A stretch of DNA of 64,000 nucleotides from Ferrimonas futtsuensis DSM 18154 (GTDB lineage Bacteria > Pseudomonadota > Gammaproteobacteria > Enterobacterales > Shewanellaceae): assembly GCF_000422645.1 (NCBI RefSeq), contig NZ_KE383897.1, positions 11,753 to 75,752 of the forward strand, in the 5' to 3' direction. The first letter of the stretch is position 1, and each line of letters begins with the position of its first letter. The position numbers were made by a program, and so were the translations under genes. Below, one piece after another: positions 27,469-37,038 of the stretch. The notes beneath the pieces are model-generated. The model ran no database searches, was not told the DNA's origin, and saw only the letters and a program-made list of their open reading frames with translations.

Positions 27469-28865
27469 TGCTGTGGCTGGGTCTGCACTTTATCGATCTG
27501 CAGCTGCACCATCAGGCCAGAACCCTGGAAACGCTGCCCCCCCTGGCCCTGGTGGGCGGCCAGCCCATACAGGTGCTGCAGCTCAATCAGCTGGCCCGGG
27601 ATGCCGGAGTGGCCCGGGGGCAGAGCCTGGCCACGGCCACCTCCCTGTGTCCGGAGCTGAGGTTGCTGGAACCCATGGGCAATGAGGTGCCTCTCCTGGA
27701 GGAGCTGGGGGCCTGGGCTTATGGTTTCAGTGGCCGGGTGGTGCTGGTGCCGCCGGATCGCTTGTTGCTGGAGGCGGGCAGTATGCTGCGGCTCTTTGGC
27801 GGCCTGGCTCAGTGGCGTGCGGCCCTTGATCTGAGCCTGGAGACCCTGGGGTTACCTTGCCGTCAGGGGTTGGGACACACGCCTCAGGCGGCGGCCCTGC
27901 TGGCCCGCAGTGGAGAGGATGCCAACACGTTGGAGGAGGAGGCGCTCAGGGCTAGCCTGCTGGCTCTGCCTGTGGCTGCCCTGGAGCTGCCCGGGGAGAG
28001 CGGAGAGCGGCTGCTGGGGATGGGGATTCGTCAGGCTGAGCAGCTGTACAGGCTGCCCAGGCAGGAGCTGGGACAGCGATTTGGCAGTGAACTGCTGCTC
28101 TATCTCTCCCGGCTGTGGGGGGAGTTGCCCGACCCTCGCCGGGAGTATCAGCCCCCACCCGGATTTCGTCAGAAGCTGGTGCTGATGGAGGAGGTGGAGT
28201 TGGCTCAGGTGCTGCTGTTTCCCTTGAAGCGAATGCTGGCGGCCCTGGGTGAGTTTCTGCGTCATCGCCAGCTCGCCTGTGACGCCTTTACCCTGACTCT
28301 GGTGCACCGTCAGGGGCCGGATCAGACCATAGTGCTGCGTCCGGGGTTTGCAGAGCATCGCAGTGAGCAGCTGTTTAAGTTGGTGCAGCTGAGGTTTGAG
28401 CGCCTGACCCTGTATCAGCCTGTGGTGGAGCTGGCACTGAGTGCAGAGCGTTTCAGTGAGCTGGACCCCGATCCCCGGGCCCTGAATGCCCAGGTGCTGA
28501 CCGGTGGCGATCACAACCCGGCCCGGGAACTGGTGTCTCAGCTGATTGCCCGCCTGGGAGAGTCCAGGGTCAAAGGGGTCGGTTGCGTGGATGAGATTCG
28601 TCCGGAGCGGGCCTGGTGCTGGGGCGAGCCGGGGGCACTGGGCTCGGCGGCTCCCCAGAAACCTCGGCCGCCCTGGTTGCTGGAGTCGCCGCAGGAGATT
28701 GAACGACGCCGGCTGTGTCTGCGTCAGGGACCGGAGCGGCTGGAGAGTGGCTGGTGGGACGACGCCCCCGTCGCCCGGGACTACTATCTGGCCCAGATCG
28801 ACGATGGTCGCTGGTGTTGGGTATTTCGGGACGAGTTGGGGTGGTTTATTCATGGCTGGTTCTGA
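27468..28865 (+). CDS. imuB: Y-family polymerase-like protein ImuB
   Basis: 465 residues. It resembles DinB/UmuC polymerases (GLHFIDLQL at the start, LSLETLGLPCRQGLGHTPQAA, then the little-finger region), but the catalytic acidic pair DE is replaced: the equivalent segment reads LLLEAGSML with only Glu102. This is typical of ImuB, a catalytically inactive bridging subunit that brings DnaE2 to the beta clamp. The dnaE2 start lies within its last 14 bases. Confidence 0.92.
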   Translation: MLWLGLHFIDLQLHHQARTLETLPPLALVGGQPIQVLQLNQLARDAGVARGQSLATATSLCPELRLLEPMGNEVPLLEELGAWAYGFSGRVVLVPPDRLLLEAGSMLRLFGGLAQWRAALDLSLETLGLPCRQGLGHTPQAAALLARSGEDANTLEEEALRASLLALPVAALELPGESGERLLGMGIRQAEQLYRLPRQELGQRFGSELLLYLSRLWGELPDPRREYQPPPGFRQKLVLMEEVELAQVLLFPLKRMLAALGEFLRHRQLACDAFTLTLVHRQGPDQTIVLRPGFAEHRSEQLFKLVQLRFERLTLYQPVVELALSAERFSELDPDPRALNAQVLTGGDHNPARELVSQLIARLGESRVKGVGCVDEIRPERAWCWGEPGALGSAAPQKPRPPWLLESPQEIERRRLCLRQGPERLESGWWDDAPVARDYYLAQIDDGRWCWVFRDELGWFIHGWF

Positions 28866-31800
28866 ACTGGGCTACGCCGAGCTGCACAGCCTGAGCAACT
28901 ACAGTTTCCTGCAGGGGGCATCCCATCCTGCAGAGCTGGTGGCTCAGGCGGCCAGCCTGGGTTACAGCGCCATCGCCCTTACCGACGAGTGCTCCCTGGC
29001 GGGGATCGTGAAAGGGTGGGAAGCGGCCCGGGAGCACGGCATCAGGCTGATCACCGGCAGTGAGTTTCGTTTTGAGGAGGCCACCCTGGTGGTGCTGGCC
29101 CAGAGCCGCCGGGGCTATGGCCAGCTCTCCGCCCTGATCAGCCGGGCCCGTAGACGCAGCCCCAAGGGGGAATACGCTGTCCACTGGGACGACCTGGAGT
29201 CCAATCTGGAGGAGTGTTTGCTGCTGGTTAAGCCGGTGGTGGCCACAGAGCGGACGGCCCTGGATTCGGTGATCGCCAGATTGATGCCTCTCTATAAGGG
29301 ACGGCTGTGGTTGTTGGTGGAGCGCCACTTTACCCCGGATGATGCCGCCGCACTGGCCCTGACAGAGGCCCTGGGGCGCCACTGGTCATTGCCTCTGGTC
29401 TGCGCCGGGGGCGTACGGATGCATCGGTCTGACCGTCAGCCTCTGCTGGATCTGCTCTGCTGTGTGCGCCATGGCTGCACCCTGGCCCAGGCTGGTTGGC
29501 GGCTGCAGGGCAACCGGGAGGCCCACCTTAAATCCTTGCCGGCCCTGGCGCGCCGCTATCGCCCTCAGTGGCTGGTACAGACCCAGGTGATCGCCAGCCT
29601 GTGCCAGTTCGAGTTGGAGGAGCTGCGTTATCAGTATCCGGCCGAGGTGGTGCCCCCGGGGCTCAGTGCCTCCCAGTATCTGCGTCAGCAAACCGAAGAG
29701 GGGGCTCGCTGGCGTTATCCCAATGGCGTCCCGGAGCCGGTCTCGGCGCAGATCCAGCGGGAGCTGCAACTCATCGATGAGCTGGAGTATCACTACTTCT
29801 TTCTGACCATCTACGACATCGTCCGTTTTGCCCGTTCTCGCAAGATCCTCTATCAGGGGCGGGGCTCGGCGGCCAACTCCGTGGTGTGCTATTGCCTGGG
29901 GATCACCGAGGTGGACCCCACTCAGGTCAGCCTGCTGTTCGAGCGCTTTATCTCTAGAGAGCGTAATGAGCCGCCGGACATCGATGTGGACTTTGAGCAT
30001 CAGCGCCGGGAGGAGGTGATTCAGTATATCTACGGCAAGTATGGCCGGGAGCGGGCTGCCCTGGCCGCCACGGTGATCAGTTACCGCTTCAAGAGCGCGG
30101 TGCGGGATGTAGGCAAGGCCCTGGGGTTGGATGAGAGCTATCAGGAGCGGCTGATCAGGCAGGTGGACCGCCGTGATAAGGAGAACTCCTGGCAGAATCA
30201 GACTCAGGCGCTGATGAGTGAGGAGGGGCTGCCCAGTGGCGCCGCCGCCCATCTGGTGCCGCTGGTGCAGGCTCTTATCGGCTTTCCCCGTCACCTCTCC
30301 CAGCATGTAGGCGGCTTTATCATCTCCCAGGGGCCTCTGGCAGAGATGGTGCCGGTGGAGAACGCTGCCATGGCCGATCGGACGGTGATTCAGTGGGATA
30401 AGGACGACCTGGAAGCCCTGGGGCTGCTTAAGGTGGATGTGCTGGCCCTGGGGATGCTTACCGCCATCCGTCGCTGCTTCGACCTGATTGGCCAGTGGCG
30501 TGGCCAGCCCTATGGCATGGAGGATGTGCAGCGGGAGCAGCCTCAGGTGTATGACATGCTGTGCCAGGCGGACAGCATAGGGGTATTTCAGATTGAGTCC
30601 CGGGCCCAGAGCAATATGCTGCCCAGGTTGCGGCCCAGGAGCTATTACGATCTGGTGATTCAGATCGCCATCGTCCGTCCCGGCCCCATCCAGGGAGATA
30701 TGGTCCACCCCTATCTGCGCCGCCGTCACGGCCTGGAGCCGGTGAGTTACCCAAGCGAAGCGGTGCGTGAGGTGCTGGAGCGCACTCTGGGGGTACCGAT
30801 CTTCCAGGAGCAGGTGATCAAGCTGGCCATGGTGGCTGCCGGCTTCTCCGGCGGCGAGGCGGACCGTTTGCGCCGGGCCATGGCCAGTTGGAAACGTCAT
30901 GGAGAGCTGGACAAGTTTGAAACCAAGCTGTTGTCGGGGATGGCCGAGCGGGGTTACAGCCAGGATTTTGCCCGCCAGGTGTTTAACCAGATCCGCGGCT
31001 TTGGCGAGTACGGCTTCCCCGAATCCCACTCCGCCAGTTTCGCTCTGCTGGCCTATGTGTCCGCCTATCTCAAATACCACTACCCGGCGGCTTTCTGCTG
31101 CGCCCTGCTCAACAGTCAGCCCATGGGATTCTATACCCCCTCTCAGTTGGTACAGGATGTCAGTCGTCACGGGGTCAGTGTGCTGCCGGTGTCGGTAAAC
31201 CACAGCAGTTGGGACCACACTCTGGAGTCTGTGGCCGGGGAGGCCGGGCTGCGCCTGGGGTTGAGGCTGATAAAGGGGCTCAACGAGGAGGCGGGGCGCC
31301 GGGTGGCCTCACGCCGCCCGTCAGGTGGTTTTCGCGACAGCCAGCAACTGGCTTCACTGACTGGACTGGGACGCCAGGAGCTGGAGCGGCTGGCGGCGGC
31401 GGACGCCCTGAAGAGCCTGGCGGGCCACCGCCATCAGGCGCGCTGGCAGCTGGCGGCGGTGGCGGAGCAGTTGCCCCTGTTTGGCGATACCCCGCTGGAG
31501 AGCCAGGTAACCCTCTCCCAACCTGAAGCGGAGGAGGAGATGCTCACCGATTTTGCTCAGTTGGGGCTGACCCTGGGGGAGCACCCGATGTCGATGTTGC
31601 GCCGCCGTGGTCTGATGAAGGGGCAGGTGAACGCCGAGCAACTGATGGCCTGTCGTCATGGCCAGTTGGTGACCCTGACCGGGGTGGTGGTGGGGCGTCA
31701 GCGTCCGGGGACCGCCAGTGGGGTAACCTTCATTACCCTGGAGGATGAAACCGGCAACGCCAATGTTGTGGTGTGGAGTCGGACCGCCCAGGCTCAGCGT

Positions 31801-31944
31801 CAGCCCTACCTCACGGCAAAACTGATGCAAGTGAGTGGAAAAGTCGAGAAAGGGGAGGGTGTGGTGCACCTGATGGCGGGGCATTTAAGGGACAGAAGTG
31901 AGCTCTTTGACAATTTCAGGGTTCAATCTCGAAATTTTCGTTAA
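28852..31944 (+). CDS. dnaE2: Error-prone DNA polymerase III alpha subunit DnaE2 (ImuC)
   Basis: 1030 residues from ATG 28852, the known DnaE2 length. The PHP domain starts YAELHSLSNYSFLQGAS; the C-family catalytic Asp residues are in PPDIDVDFEH and LLKVDVLALG; the FPESHSASFALLAYVSAYLK block and a C-terminal OB fold (LVTLTGVVVGRQRPGT.SG) follow. It synthesises across lesions with low fidelity after SOS induction. A longer open frame upstream runs inside imuB and is not used. Confidence 0.95.
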   Translation: MAGSELGYAELHSLSNYSFLQGASHPAELVAQAASLGYSAIALTDECSLAGIVKGWEAAREHGIRLITGSEFRFEEATLVVLAQSRRGYGQLSALISRARRRSPKGEYAVHWDDLESNLEECLLLVKPVVATERTALDSVIARLMPLYKGRLWLLVERHFTPDDAAALALTEALGRHWSLPLVCAGGVRMHRSDRQPLLDLLCCVRHGCTLAQAGWRLQGNREAHLKSLPALARRYRPQWLVQTQVIASLCQFELEELRYQYPAEVVPPGLSASQYLRQQTEEGARWRYPNGVPEPVSAQIQRELQLIDELEYHYFFLTIYDIVRFARSRKILYQGRGSAANSVVCYCLGITEVDPTQVSLLFERFISRERNEPPDIDVDFEHQRREEVIQYIYGKYGRERAALAATVISYRFKSAVRDVGKALGLDESYQERLIRQVDRRDKENSWQNQTQALMSEEGLPSGAAAHLVPLVQALIGFPRHLSQHVGGFIISQGPLAEMVPVENAAMADRTVIQWDKDDLEALGLLKVDVLALGMLTAIRRCFDLIGQWRGQPYGMEDVQREQPQVYDMLCQADSIGVFQIESRAQSNMLPRLRPRSYYDLVIQIAIVRPGPIQGDMVHPYLRRRHGLEPVSYPSEAVREVLERTLGVPIFQEQVIKLAMVAAGFSGGEADRLRRAMASWKRHGELDKFETKLLSGMAERGYSQDFARQVFNQIRGFGEYGFPESHSASFALLAYVSAYLKYHYPAAFCCALLNSQPMGFYTPSQLVQDVSRHGVSVLPVSVNHSSWDHTLESVAGEAGLRLGLRLIKGLNEEAGRRVASRRPSGGFRDSQQLASLTGLGRQELERLAAADALKSLAGHRHQARWQLAAVAEQLPLFGDTPLESQVTLSQPEAEEEMLTDFAQLGLTLGEHPMSMLRRRGLMKGQVNAEQLMACRHGQLVTLTGVVVGRQRPGTASGVTFITLEDETGNANVVVWSRTAQAQRQPYLTAKLMQVSGKVEKGEGVVHLMAGHLRDRSELFDNFRVQSRNFR

Positions 31945-32088
31945 CAAAATGGGATCATTTTTGATCAGAGCACATTAACTGATAAAAAATTCACCAGAAG
32001 GTTTGTAAACGGCGGCAACCTGCGTATACTTGAACTCGATAACGGGCGGTAAGGACCGTCCGTAGGATTGATTGAAAAAGAGTTAGAT

Positions 32089-32298
32089 ATGTCTGAACAA
32101 GTTACTGGAACAGTTAAGTGGTTTAACGACGAAAAAGGATTTGGCTTCATCTCCCGTGAAGATGGCAAGGATGTGTTCGTACACTTCTCTGCTATCCAGG
32201 GCAGTGGACGCCGTACCCTGGTTGAGGGTCAGCAAGTGACCATGACCGTCATTCAAGGCCAGAAAGGTCCTCAAGCTGAGAACGTAAGCGTTATCTAA
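32089..32298 (+). CDS. Cold shock domain protein (CspA family)
   Basis: 69 residues. RNP1 (KGFGFI) and RNP2 (VFVHF) are intact, and [15 protein letters not shown] is the standard start. It binds single-stranded RNA and DNA and melts RNA structure. The GC-rich hairpin just upstream (32045-32065) may be part of a regulatory leader. I cannot say which Csp paralogue it is. A strong terminator follows. Confidence 0.95.
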   Translation: MSEQVTGTVKWFNDEKGFGFISREDGKDVFVHFSAIQGSGRRTLVEGQQVTMTVIQGQKGPQAENVSVI

Positions 32299-32321
32299 CA
32301 CTTACCCAAGCAGATTTTCAG

Positions 32322-32352
32322 GGCCCTTGCCGTTAGGCGAGGGCCTTTTTAT
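32322..32352 (+). terminator. Terminator after csp gene
   Basis: GGCCCTTGCC / GGCGAGGGCC around GTTA, followed by TTTTTATT. Confidence 0.88.
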
Positions 32353-32444
32353 TGCCCGAAATTTTTGCAGGCTCCTGCGCCTTTGGGGGCTCCCCCCTAT
32401 TTGAACCACACTTAATCTCATGCCGGGCCGCATGGGAGTGTGCG

Positions 32445-34625
32445 ATGAGGTGGTTGTTCTATCTTCTGACCCTGGTGTTGGTCAGCCTTTTGGGGGTGTT
32501 GGGTTACTTCCAGTATCAGCGCTGGACCCACCCCTATCACGAGATGCAGGTCAACAAGCTGGCTCCCACGCTTGCCCGAACTCTTATCGATTATCAGCCA
32601 CACCTGGCCCTTGTCTCCCGCCCCGAAGAGACCTACCCGTTTCCCATTCCTCTGGGACAAGTGGGTCCGGCAGAGACCTTGTATGCCGGGCAGAGTCAAT
32701 ATCCCTTCTTCTGCATGACCCAACTGGCGGGGTTGGGCCAGCCGGTGGTGGATAACCACAAAGGCCATGGCGTTCCGGTCTACGAAGAGCGGGGCGGCGT
32801 TCAGGGTAGCCGCATCCTTGGCTACAGCCGGGACTGCGGCTTGCCCAGTCAACTCAATTACTACTTTGTCGACATCAGAGGCAAGGTACGCCGTTACGAC
32901 AGTCAGTTTCCTCCTCCCCCTGAGGCGGTGGCCACCACTGAGATCGAAGGCCAGCGGGTCCCGGAGATCTACCGGGTGGAAAGTGGCACCATCAACAGAT
33001 ACATCTACCATCTCGCCATGCTGGCGACCCCGGATCTTGCTCGTACCGATGCCCCCTGGTGGAACCGCAAGCTTATCTATCAGTTTCATGGCGGCAGCGG
33101 CATCGGCTTTCGTCAGGGGCGGGTCAAGCCCTTCAGGCTGGTGAGCAAGCGCCGGGACCAGTTGCGCTCCGGCTATGCGGTGATCACCTCCAGCGGCAAC
33201 AAAACCAGTTACACCTATAACATGATTCGGGCGGAAGACACCGCTCGTCGGGTAAAGCGTCAGTTCACCAGCCTCTACGGTGAGCCCAGGTACACCATAG
33301 GCATCGGCGGCTCAGGAGGTGGCCTGGCTCAGTACCTGATGGCCCAGAATCGTGCACAGGTGTTCGACGGCGCCTTGGCACTCTACGCCTACCCGGACAT
33401 GGTCACCCAGACACTCTATGGCCTGGATTGCGACCTGCTCAACACCTACTACGCCTTTCGGGCAAACAAGAACCATCGATGGCAGGATTTTGATAACCGG
33501 GTTTCCCTGGAAGGGATGAACGCCAAGGCCGGCTTCGACCACAAGGCCCCTTTTCTGGAGCCTTTGAATCAGCTGCTGCACGGACGATGGCCCCGTTGGC
33601 CCAAGGGCTCCAGCGAGTGCATCAATGGCTGGTTTGGCCTGGCGGCCCTCATCCACAACCCACATCAGGGGTATATCCGGCCCATGTTCTCAGAACAGGT
33701 TCAAATCCAGGGCCACTGGAGTTACTGGGAAGACCTGGTTCAGATCTATGGCCGGGATCCTCAGGGGTACGCCCGCAGTGCCTGGGGTAACATGGGGGTG
33801 CAGTATGGATTGCGCTCTCTGGTGAGCGGCGAGATCACTCCGGCCGAGTTCCTCCACCTGAATCGCTACATCGGCAGTTGGCGCCCGCCGCACCGGATGG
33901 AAGCGGAATCCATCTGGCTGCCTTTAGGTCACAAGCTACCCCTGTGGCTCTCCCTCTGGGGTAACCACAACATCACCGAAGGCGCCCCGGCCGCCCGGCG
34001 TCAGCCAGACCCACTTGCGGTAGAGCGGGCTTACCGCAGTGGCCAGGTGTTCGTGGGCAGCAACCCCCTGCCAGTCATCGATTTGCGTCATTATCTGGAG
34101 CCTGAGCTGGATATGCATCACCTGTCTGCGTCCTTCGAGGCCCGGGCACGGATACTGGCCTGGGAGGGACACAGCCGGAACCAGTTGATCTGGGTTTCCC
34201 ATCAGGATTACACGCCTCTTGCCGAAGCCTTCGAGGCGATGGAGGCCTGGCTCGAGGCCAGGGCCCGGGGGGACTCCAGGCCAGAGTCGCTGAATGATCT
34301 CTGTTTTGATGAGAAGGGGGAGGTGATCTATGGTGGCGAAGATGCCTGGAATGGCCCCTGGAATGGCAGGGCTGCCGGGGTGTGCAGCCAGCACTACCCT
34401 CACTTCAGCAACTCCAGGGTTCAGGCTGGTGGCCCCTGGCAGGGCAGCGTATTCCAGTGCCAGTTGATTCCGGTGGCTGAGGCCATACATCAAGGGCAGT
34501 ATGGGGAGCGGGATATGTCCCCCTACTTGGGGAACCTCGAGACGATATTTCCCTCAGGGGTGTGCGATCTGAGCGCAGTGGATGCGCTCAGGCCGTCGGA
34601 TCTTACTCCGCAGATGGGGTTTTAG
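32445..34625 (+). CDS. Membrane-anchored putative serine hydrolase (DUF6351-like)
   Basis: 726 residues from ATG 32445 (GGGAG upstream). An uncleaved N-terminal helix (about 3-21) anchors it, so the body should be periplasmic. GIGGSGGGLAQY contains a nucleophile-elbow-like Ser, and LIYQFHGGSGIGF looks like an oxyanion strand; later GHSRNQLIWVSHQDY may supply the His. The general layout resembles DUF6351 proteins, some of which are labelled 3-hydroxybutyrate oligomer hydrolase-like. The substrate is unknown and the assignment is tentative. It stands alone. Confidence 0.55.
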   Translation: MRWLFYLLTLVLVSLLGVLGYFQYQRWTHPYHEMQVNKLAPTLARTLIDYQPHLALVSRPEETYPFPIPLGQVGPAETLYAGQSQYPFFCMTQLAGLGQPVVDNHKGHGVPVYEERGGVQGSRILGYSRDCGLPSQLNYYFVDIRGKVRRYDSQFPPPPEAVATTEIEGQRVPEIYRVESGTINRYIYHLAMLATPDLARTDAPWWNRKLIYQFHGGSGIGFRQGRVKPFRLVSKRRDQLRSGYAVITSSGNKTSYTYNMIRAEDTARRVKRQFTSLYGEPRYTIGIGGSGGGLAQYLMAQNRAQVFDGALALYAYPDMVTQTLYGLDCDLLNTYYAFRANKNHRWQDFDNRVSLEGMNAKAGFDHKAPFLEPLNQLLHGRWPRWPKGSSECINGWFGLAALIHNPHQGYIRPMFSEQVQIQGHWSYWEDLVQIYGRDPQGYARSAWGNMGVQYGLRSLVSGEITPAEFLHLNRYIGSWRPPHRMEAESIWLPLGHKLPLWLSLWGNHNITEGAPAARRQPDPLAVERAYRSGQVFVGSNPLPVIDLRHYLEPELDMHHLSASFEARARILAWEGHSRNQLIWVSHQDYTPLAEAFEAMEAWLEARARGDSRPESLNDLCFDEKGEVIYGGEDAWNGPWNGRAAGVCSQHYPHFSNSRVQAGGPWQGSVFQCQLIPVAEAIHQGQYGERDMSPYLGNLETIFPSGVCDLSAVDALRPSDLTPQMGF

Positions 34626-34633
34626 TGTCGCAG

Positions 34634-35281
34634 CTAGCTGGGGATCACGAAGACCGCGATGGCGACACAGTGGCACACGGCGCCGCCCAGGACGCACAGG
34701 TGCCAGATGGCATGGGTGTAGGGGGTGCGCTTGGCCACGTAGAAGGCGACGCCGCCGCTGTAACAGAGCCCGCCTATCCACAGCAGATTGAAACCGGCAT
34801 TGGGCATGGCCTGATACAGTGGGTAGATCACCAGCAGGCACAGCCAGCCCATCACCAGGTAGGTGGTCAGGGCCAGTTTCTTGTAACGATGCACAAAAAA
34901 CGCCTTGAACAGGATCCCCGCCACGGCCATCCCCCAGATGGTAGCCAGCACCAGGTCCGCCTTCCAGTCGTTCAGGCTGATCACCATCATCGGGGTGTAG
35001 GTTCCGGCAATCAGCAGGTAGATGGCACAATGGTCCAGGCGCTTGAACACCTGTTTGGCACCGGGATGGCTGATGGCGTGGTAAAGGGTAGAGAAGAGAA
35101 ACAGCAGGATCAGGCTGGCACCATAGATGCTGACGCTGGCAATCTCCCAGCCACTGAGGACCGGGATCCCCTTGGTCAGCATCAGGGTCAGGCCGACGAT
35201 GGCGGCGGCGACACCCAGCCCGTGGGTTACGGCATTGGCGATCTCCTCGCCAGCGGAGTAGGGGTGGACTTGGGTGCTCAT
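34634..35281 (-). CDS. yqfA: Hemolysin III family membrane protein (YqfA/TrhA)
   Basis: 215 residues with seven hydrophobic segments. The family signatures SAGEEIANAVTHGLG, LYHAISHPGAKQVFKRLDHCAIYLLIAGTYTP and a final HAIWHLCVLGGAVCH are complete, with the conserved His and Asp residues of the PAQR-like metal site. In E. coli TrhA/YqfA affects membrane lipid balance; lytic activity is not implied. It is downstream of the phosphatase-like gene but separated by a 32-bp palindrome. Confidence 0.9.
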   Translation of the reverse strand: MSTQVHPYSAGEEIANAVTHGLGVAAAIVGLTLMLTKGIPVLSGWEIASVSIYGASLILLFLFSTLYHAISHPGAKQVFKRLDHCAIYLLIAGTYTPMMVISLNDWKADLVLATIWGMAVAGILFKAFFVHRYKKLALTTYLVMGWLCLLVIYPLYQAMPNAGFNLLWIGGLCYSGGVAFYVAKRTPYTHAIWHLCVLGGAVCHCVAIAVFVIPS

Positions 35282-35326
35282 CGGGCTCTCTCTGTGACAC
35301 AGGTCAAACCAGAATATTAACAGTCT

Positions 35327-35358
35327 GAAGTTGAGCTAACAAGTGTTAGCTCAACTTC
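35327..35358. repeat. Perfect 15-bp-arm palindrome with 2-bp centre
   Basis: GAAGTTGAGCTAACA (35327-35341), AG, then TGTTAGCTCAACTTC (35344-35358), an exact reverse complement. No T-run follows on either strand. It lies between the phosphatase-like gene and yqfA, both on the minus strand. It may be a terminator without U-tract, an operator or a mobile hairpin. Confidence 0.8.
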
Positions 35359-35387
35359 ATAGGTGGCTGTTTACTCCCACCTAAATC

Positions 35388-35828
35388 TTACTGAATCACG
35401 TTGGCTTGTTGCAGCAAACTGATCAGTTGAGCTTCATCCAGCTCCAGCTCAGGCATGATGCTTTCGATGGTGGTCAGCGCCGCATCGAAGTCTCCCTGCT
35501 GATGGATCAGGTAGGCGGCCAGGCCGGCGGCGGTGCGCTGTCCGCCGTTACAATGGACCGCAACGGCTCCTTCAAAACGCTCGATGAAGCGAACCATCTG
35601 CTCCAGCTGCACTCGGCTCGGGACCTGGCCACAGGCCACAGGCAGCCAGAGGAAGGGCAGTTTCCAGTCCTGGTAGAGTTGATGATTGTCCTGATCGTCA
35701 CACAATGAGATCACGGCTTGAAAACGAGCCTTGGCCAGAGCACCCAGTTCATGGGCCCTGGGCTTGCGGATGCCGGCCAGTTTGCCGGGGTGTACCCATC
35801 TCGGGGTCAGGTGTACCTCTTGGTTCAT
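35388..35828 (-). CDS. DSP-like phosphatase with shortened CX4R loop
   Basis: 146 residues, soluble. Overall it resembles bacterial dual-specificity/tyrosine phosphatases (SLCDDQDNHQLYQDWKL..FLWLP, then the P-loop region VAVHCNGGQRTAAGLAAYLI). The expected signature is HCxxGxxR (CX5R), but the sequence gives H92-C93-N-G-G-Q-R98, i.e. four residues between Cys and Arg. I checked this on the nucleotides. The enzyme may be inactive or unusual. Ribosome binding site GGGAG. Its partner and substrate are unknown. Confidence 0.75.
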   Translation of the reverse strand: MNQEVHLTPRWVHPGKLAGIRKPRAHELGALAKARFQAVISLCDDQDNHQLYQDWKLPFLWLPVACGQVPSRVQLEQMVRFIERFEGAVAVHCNGGQRTAAGLAAYLIHQQGDFDAALTTIESIMPELELDEAQLISLLQQANVIQ

Positions 35829-36021
35829 GACGCTCTCCCATTCACTTGTGAGATCAGTTTAGGGGGCGTTAGCTGAACAGAAATTAAACGGGGGAGTCGG
35901 CTTGAGTACTTACCGGCCCGTCGGTTCAGGAAGAGTTCAGACAGTAACAGTTTGCCGCCAATTTTGTCTCATTTGACTTCAAACTGGGTAAAGTTGGCGA
36001 CAACTTCGGCGATAGGGGGTT

Positions 36022-36044
36022 ACCGGCGGCGCAGTGCCGCCGGT
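36022..36044 (-). terminator. Hairpin after yedI
   Basis: ACCGGCGGC / GCCGCCGGT around GCAGT, directly past the yedI stop. No clear T-run follows on the minus strand, so terminator function is uncertain. Confidence 0.45.
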
Positions 36045-36050
36045 TTGGGG

Positions 36051-36947
36051 TTATCCGCGTACTTTCTGTACCAGGTGGAGGCCGCCCACCAGCACGAAGC
36101 CGGCCAACAACCCGGTCAGGCCGTTGAGCAGAGTGGGGACAACGGCGGAGACGATCTGGCCGATGGCGGGGATCAGGGCAGTCTCGGCGGCGGCTTCAGA
36201 GATCCACTCACTGATCAGGTGCACGCCATGAGTGAGGATGCCGCCGCCCACCAGGAACATGGCGATGGTGCCCACCAAAGAGAGTGACTTCATCAGCTTG
36301 GGGGCCGCAGCCAGCAGCAGCCGGCCAGTGCTCTGGCTGACCGAGGAGGGGCGCTGGCTCAGATAGAGGCCGGCATCGTCGATCTTAACGATCACCGCCA
36401 CCAGGCCGTAGACGCCGATGGTCATCAGCACGGCGATGGTGGCCAGGGTTGACAGTTGGGTGATGAAGGGCGCCGTGGCGACGACGCCCAGGGTGAGCAC
36501 GATGATCTCCGCCGACAGGATAAAGTCGGTGCGGATGGCGCCTTTGATCTTGGTCTGTTCATACTGGTGCTGATCTTCACCACTGAGATCCTTGGGGGTC
36601 TGATGCCCCTCCTTGGAGAGCATCTCCAACACCTTTTCCGCCCCTTCGAAGCAGAGGAACAGGCCCCCCAGCATCAGCAGGGGGGTGATCAACCAGGGGA
36701 TAAAGGCGCTGATGGCCAGGGCGGCGGGCACCAGTATCCCCTTGTTCATCATTGACCCTTTGGCGACCGCCCATACCACGGGCAGTTCCCGGTCGGCCTT
36801 GACGCCGGAGACCTGCTCGGCGTTCACCGCCAGGTCGTCTCCCAGAACGCCGGCGGTTTTCTTGGCGGCGACCTTGCTCATCAGGGCCACATCATCTAGA
36901 AGGGTGGCGATATCATCGAGAAGGGTTAGAAGGCTGGCTCCTGCCAT
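36051..36947 (-). CDS. yedI: DUF808 family membrane protein YedI
   Basis: 298 residues. [43 protein letters not shown] is the strongly conserved N-terminus of DUF808/YedI proteins. Several membrane segments follow ([16 protein letters not shown] and others). The family is of unknown function; transport has been suggested from topology only. It lies about 90 bp after the VRR-NUC gene in the same direction and may be co-transcribed with it. Confidence 0.9.
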   Translation of the reverse strand: MAGASLLTLLDDIATLLDDVALMSKVAAKKTAGVLGDDLAVNAEQVSGVKADRELPVVWAVAKGSMMNKGILVPAALAISAFIPWLITPLLMLGGLFLCFEGAEKVLEMLSKEGHQTPKDLSGEDQHQYEQTKIKGAIRTDFILSAEIIVLTLGVVATAPFITQLSTLATIAVLMTIGVYGLVAVIVKIDDAGLYLSQRPSSVSQSTGRLLLAAAPKLMKSLSLVGTIAMFLVGGGILTHGVHLISEWISEAAAETALIPAIGQIVSAVVPTLLNGLTGLLAGFVLVGGLHLVQKVRG

Positions 36948-37038
36948 GTTGTTGATTTCCTGTTACAAAGTGCAAAGATTCTAAGGCGCCAAGAGTAGTC
37001 CTCCTGGCTGTTTTCGGCAAGAGTTCGGCCGGGAATAA

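Noticed and set aside
28546-28851. N-terminal extension of dnaE2
   Set aside because: It runs out of frame through imuB, is Arg/Pro-rich, and DnaE2 homology begins exactly at 28852.
29386-31218. 610-codon open frame opposite dnaE2
   Set aside because: Antisense shadow from high GC3 in dnaE2; composition His/Gln-rich with no domain.
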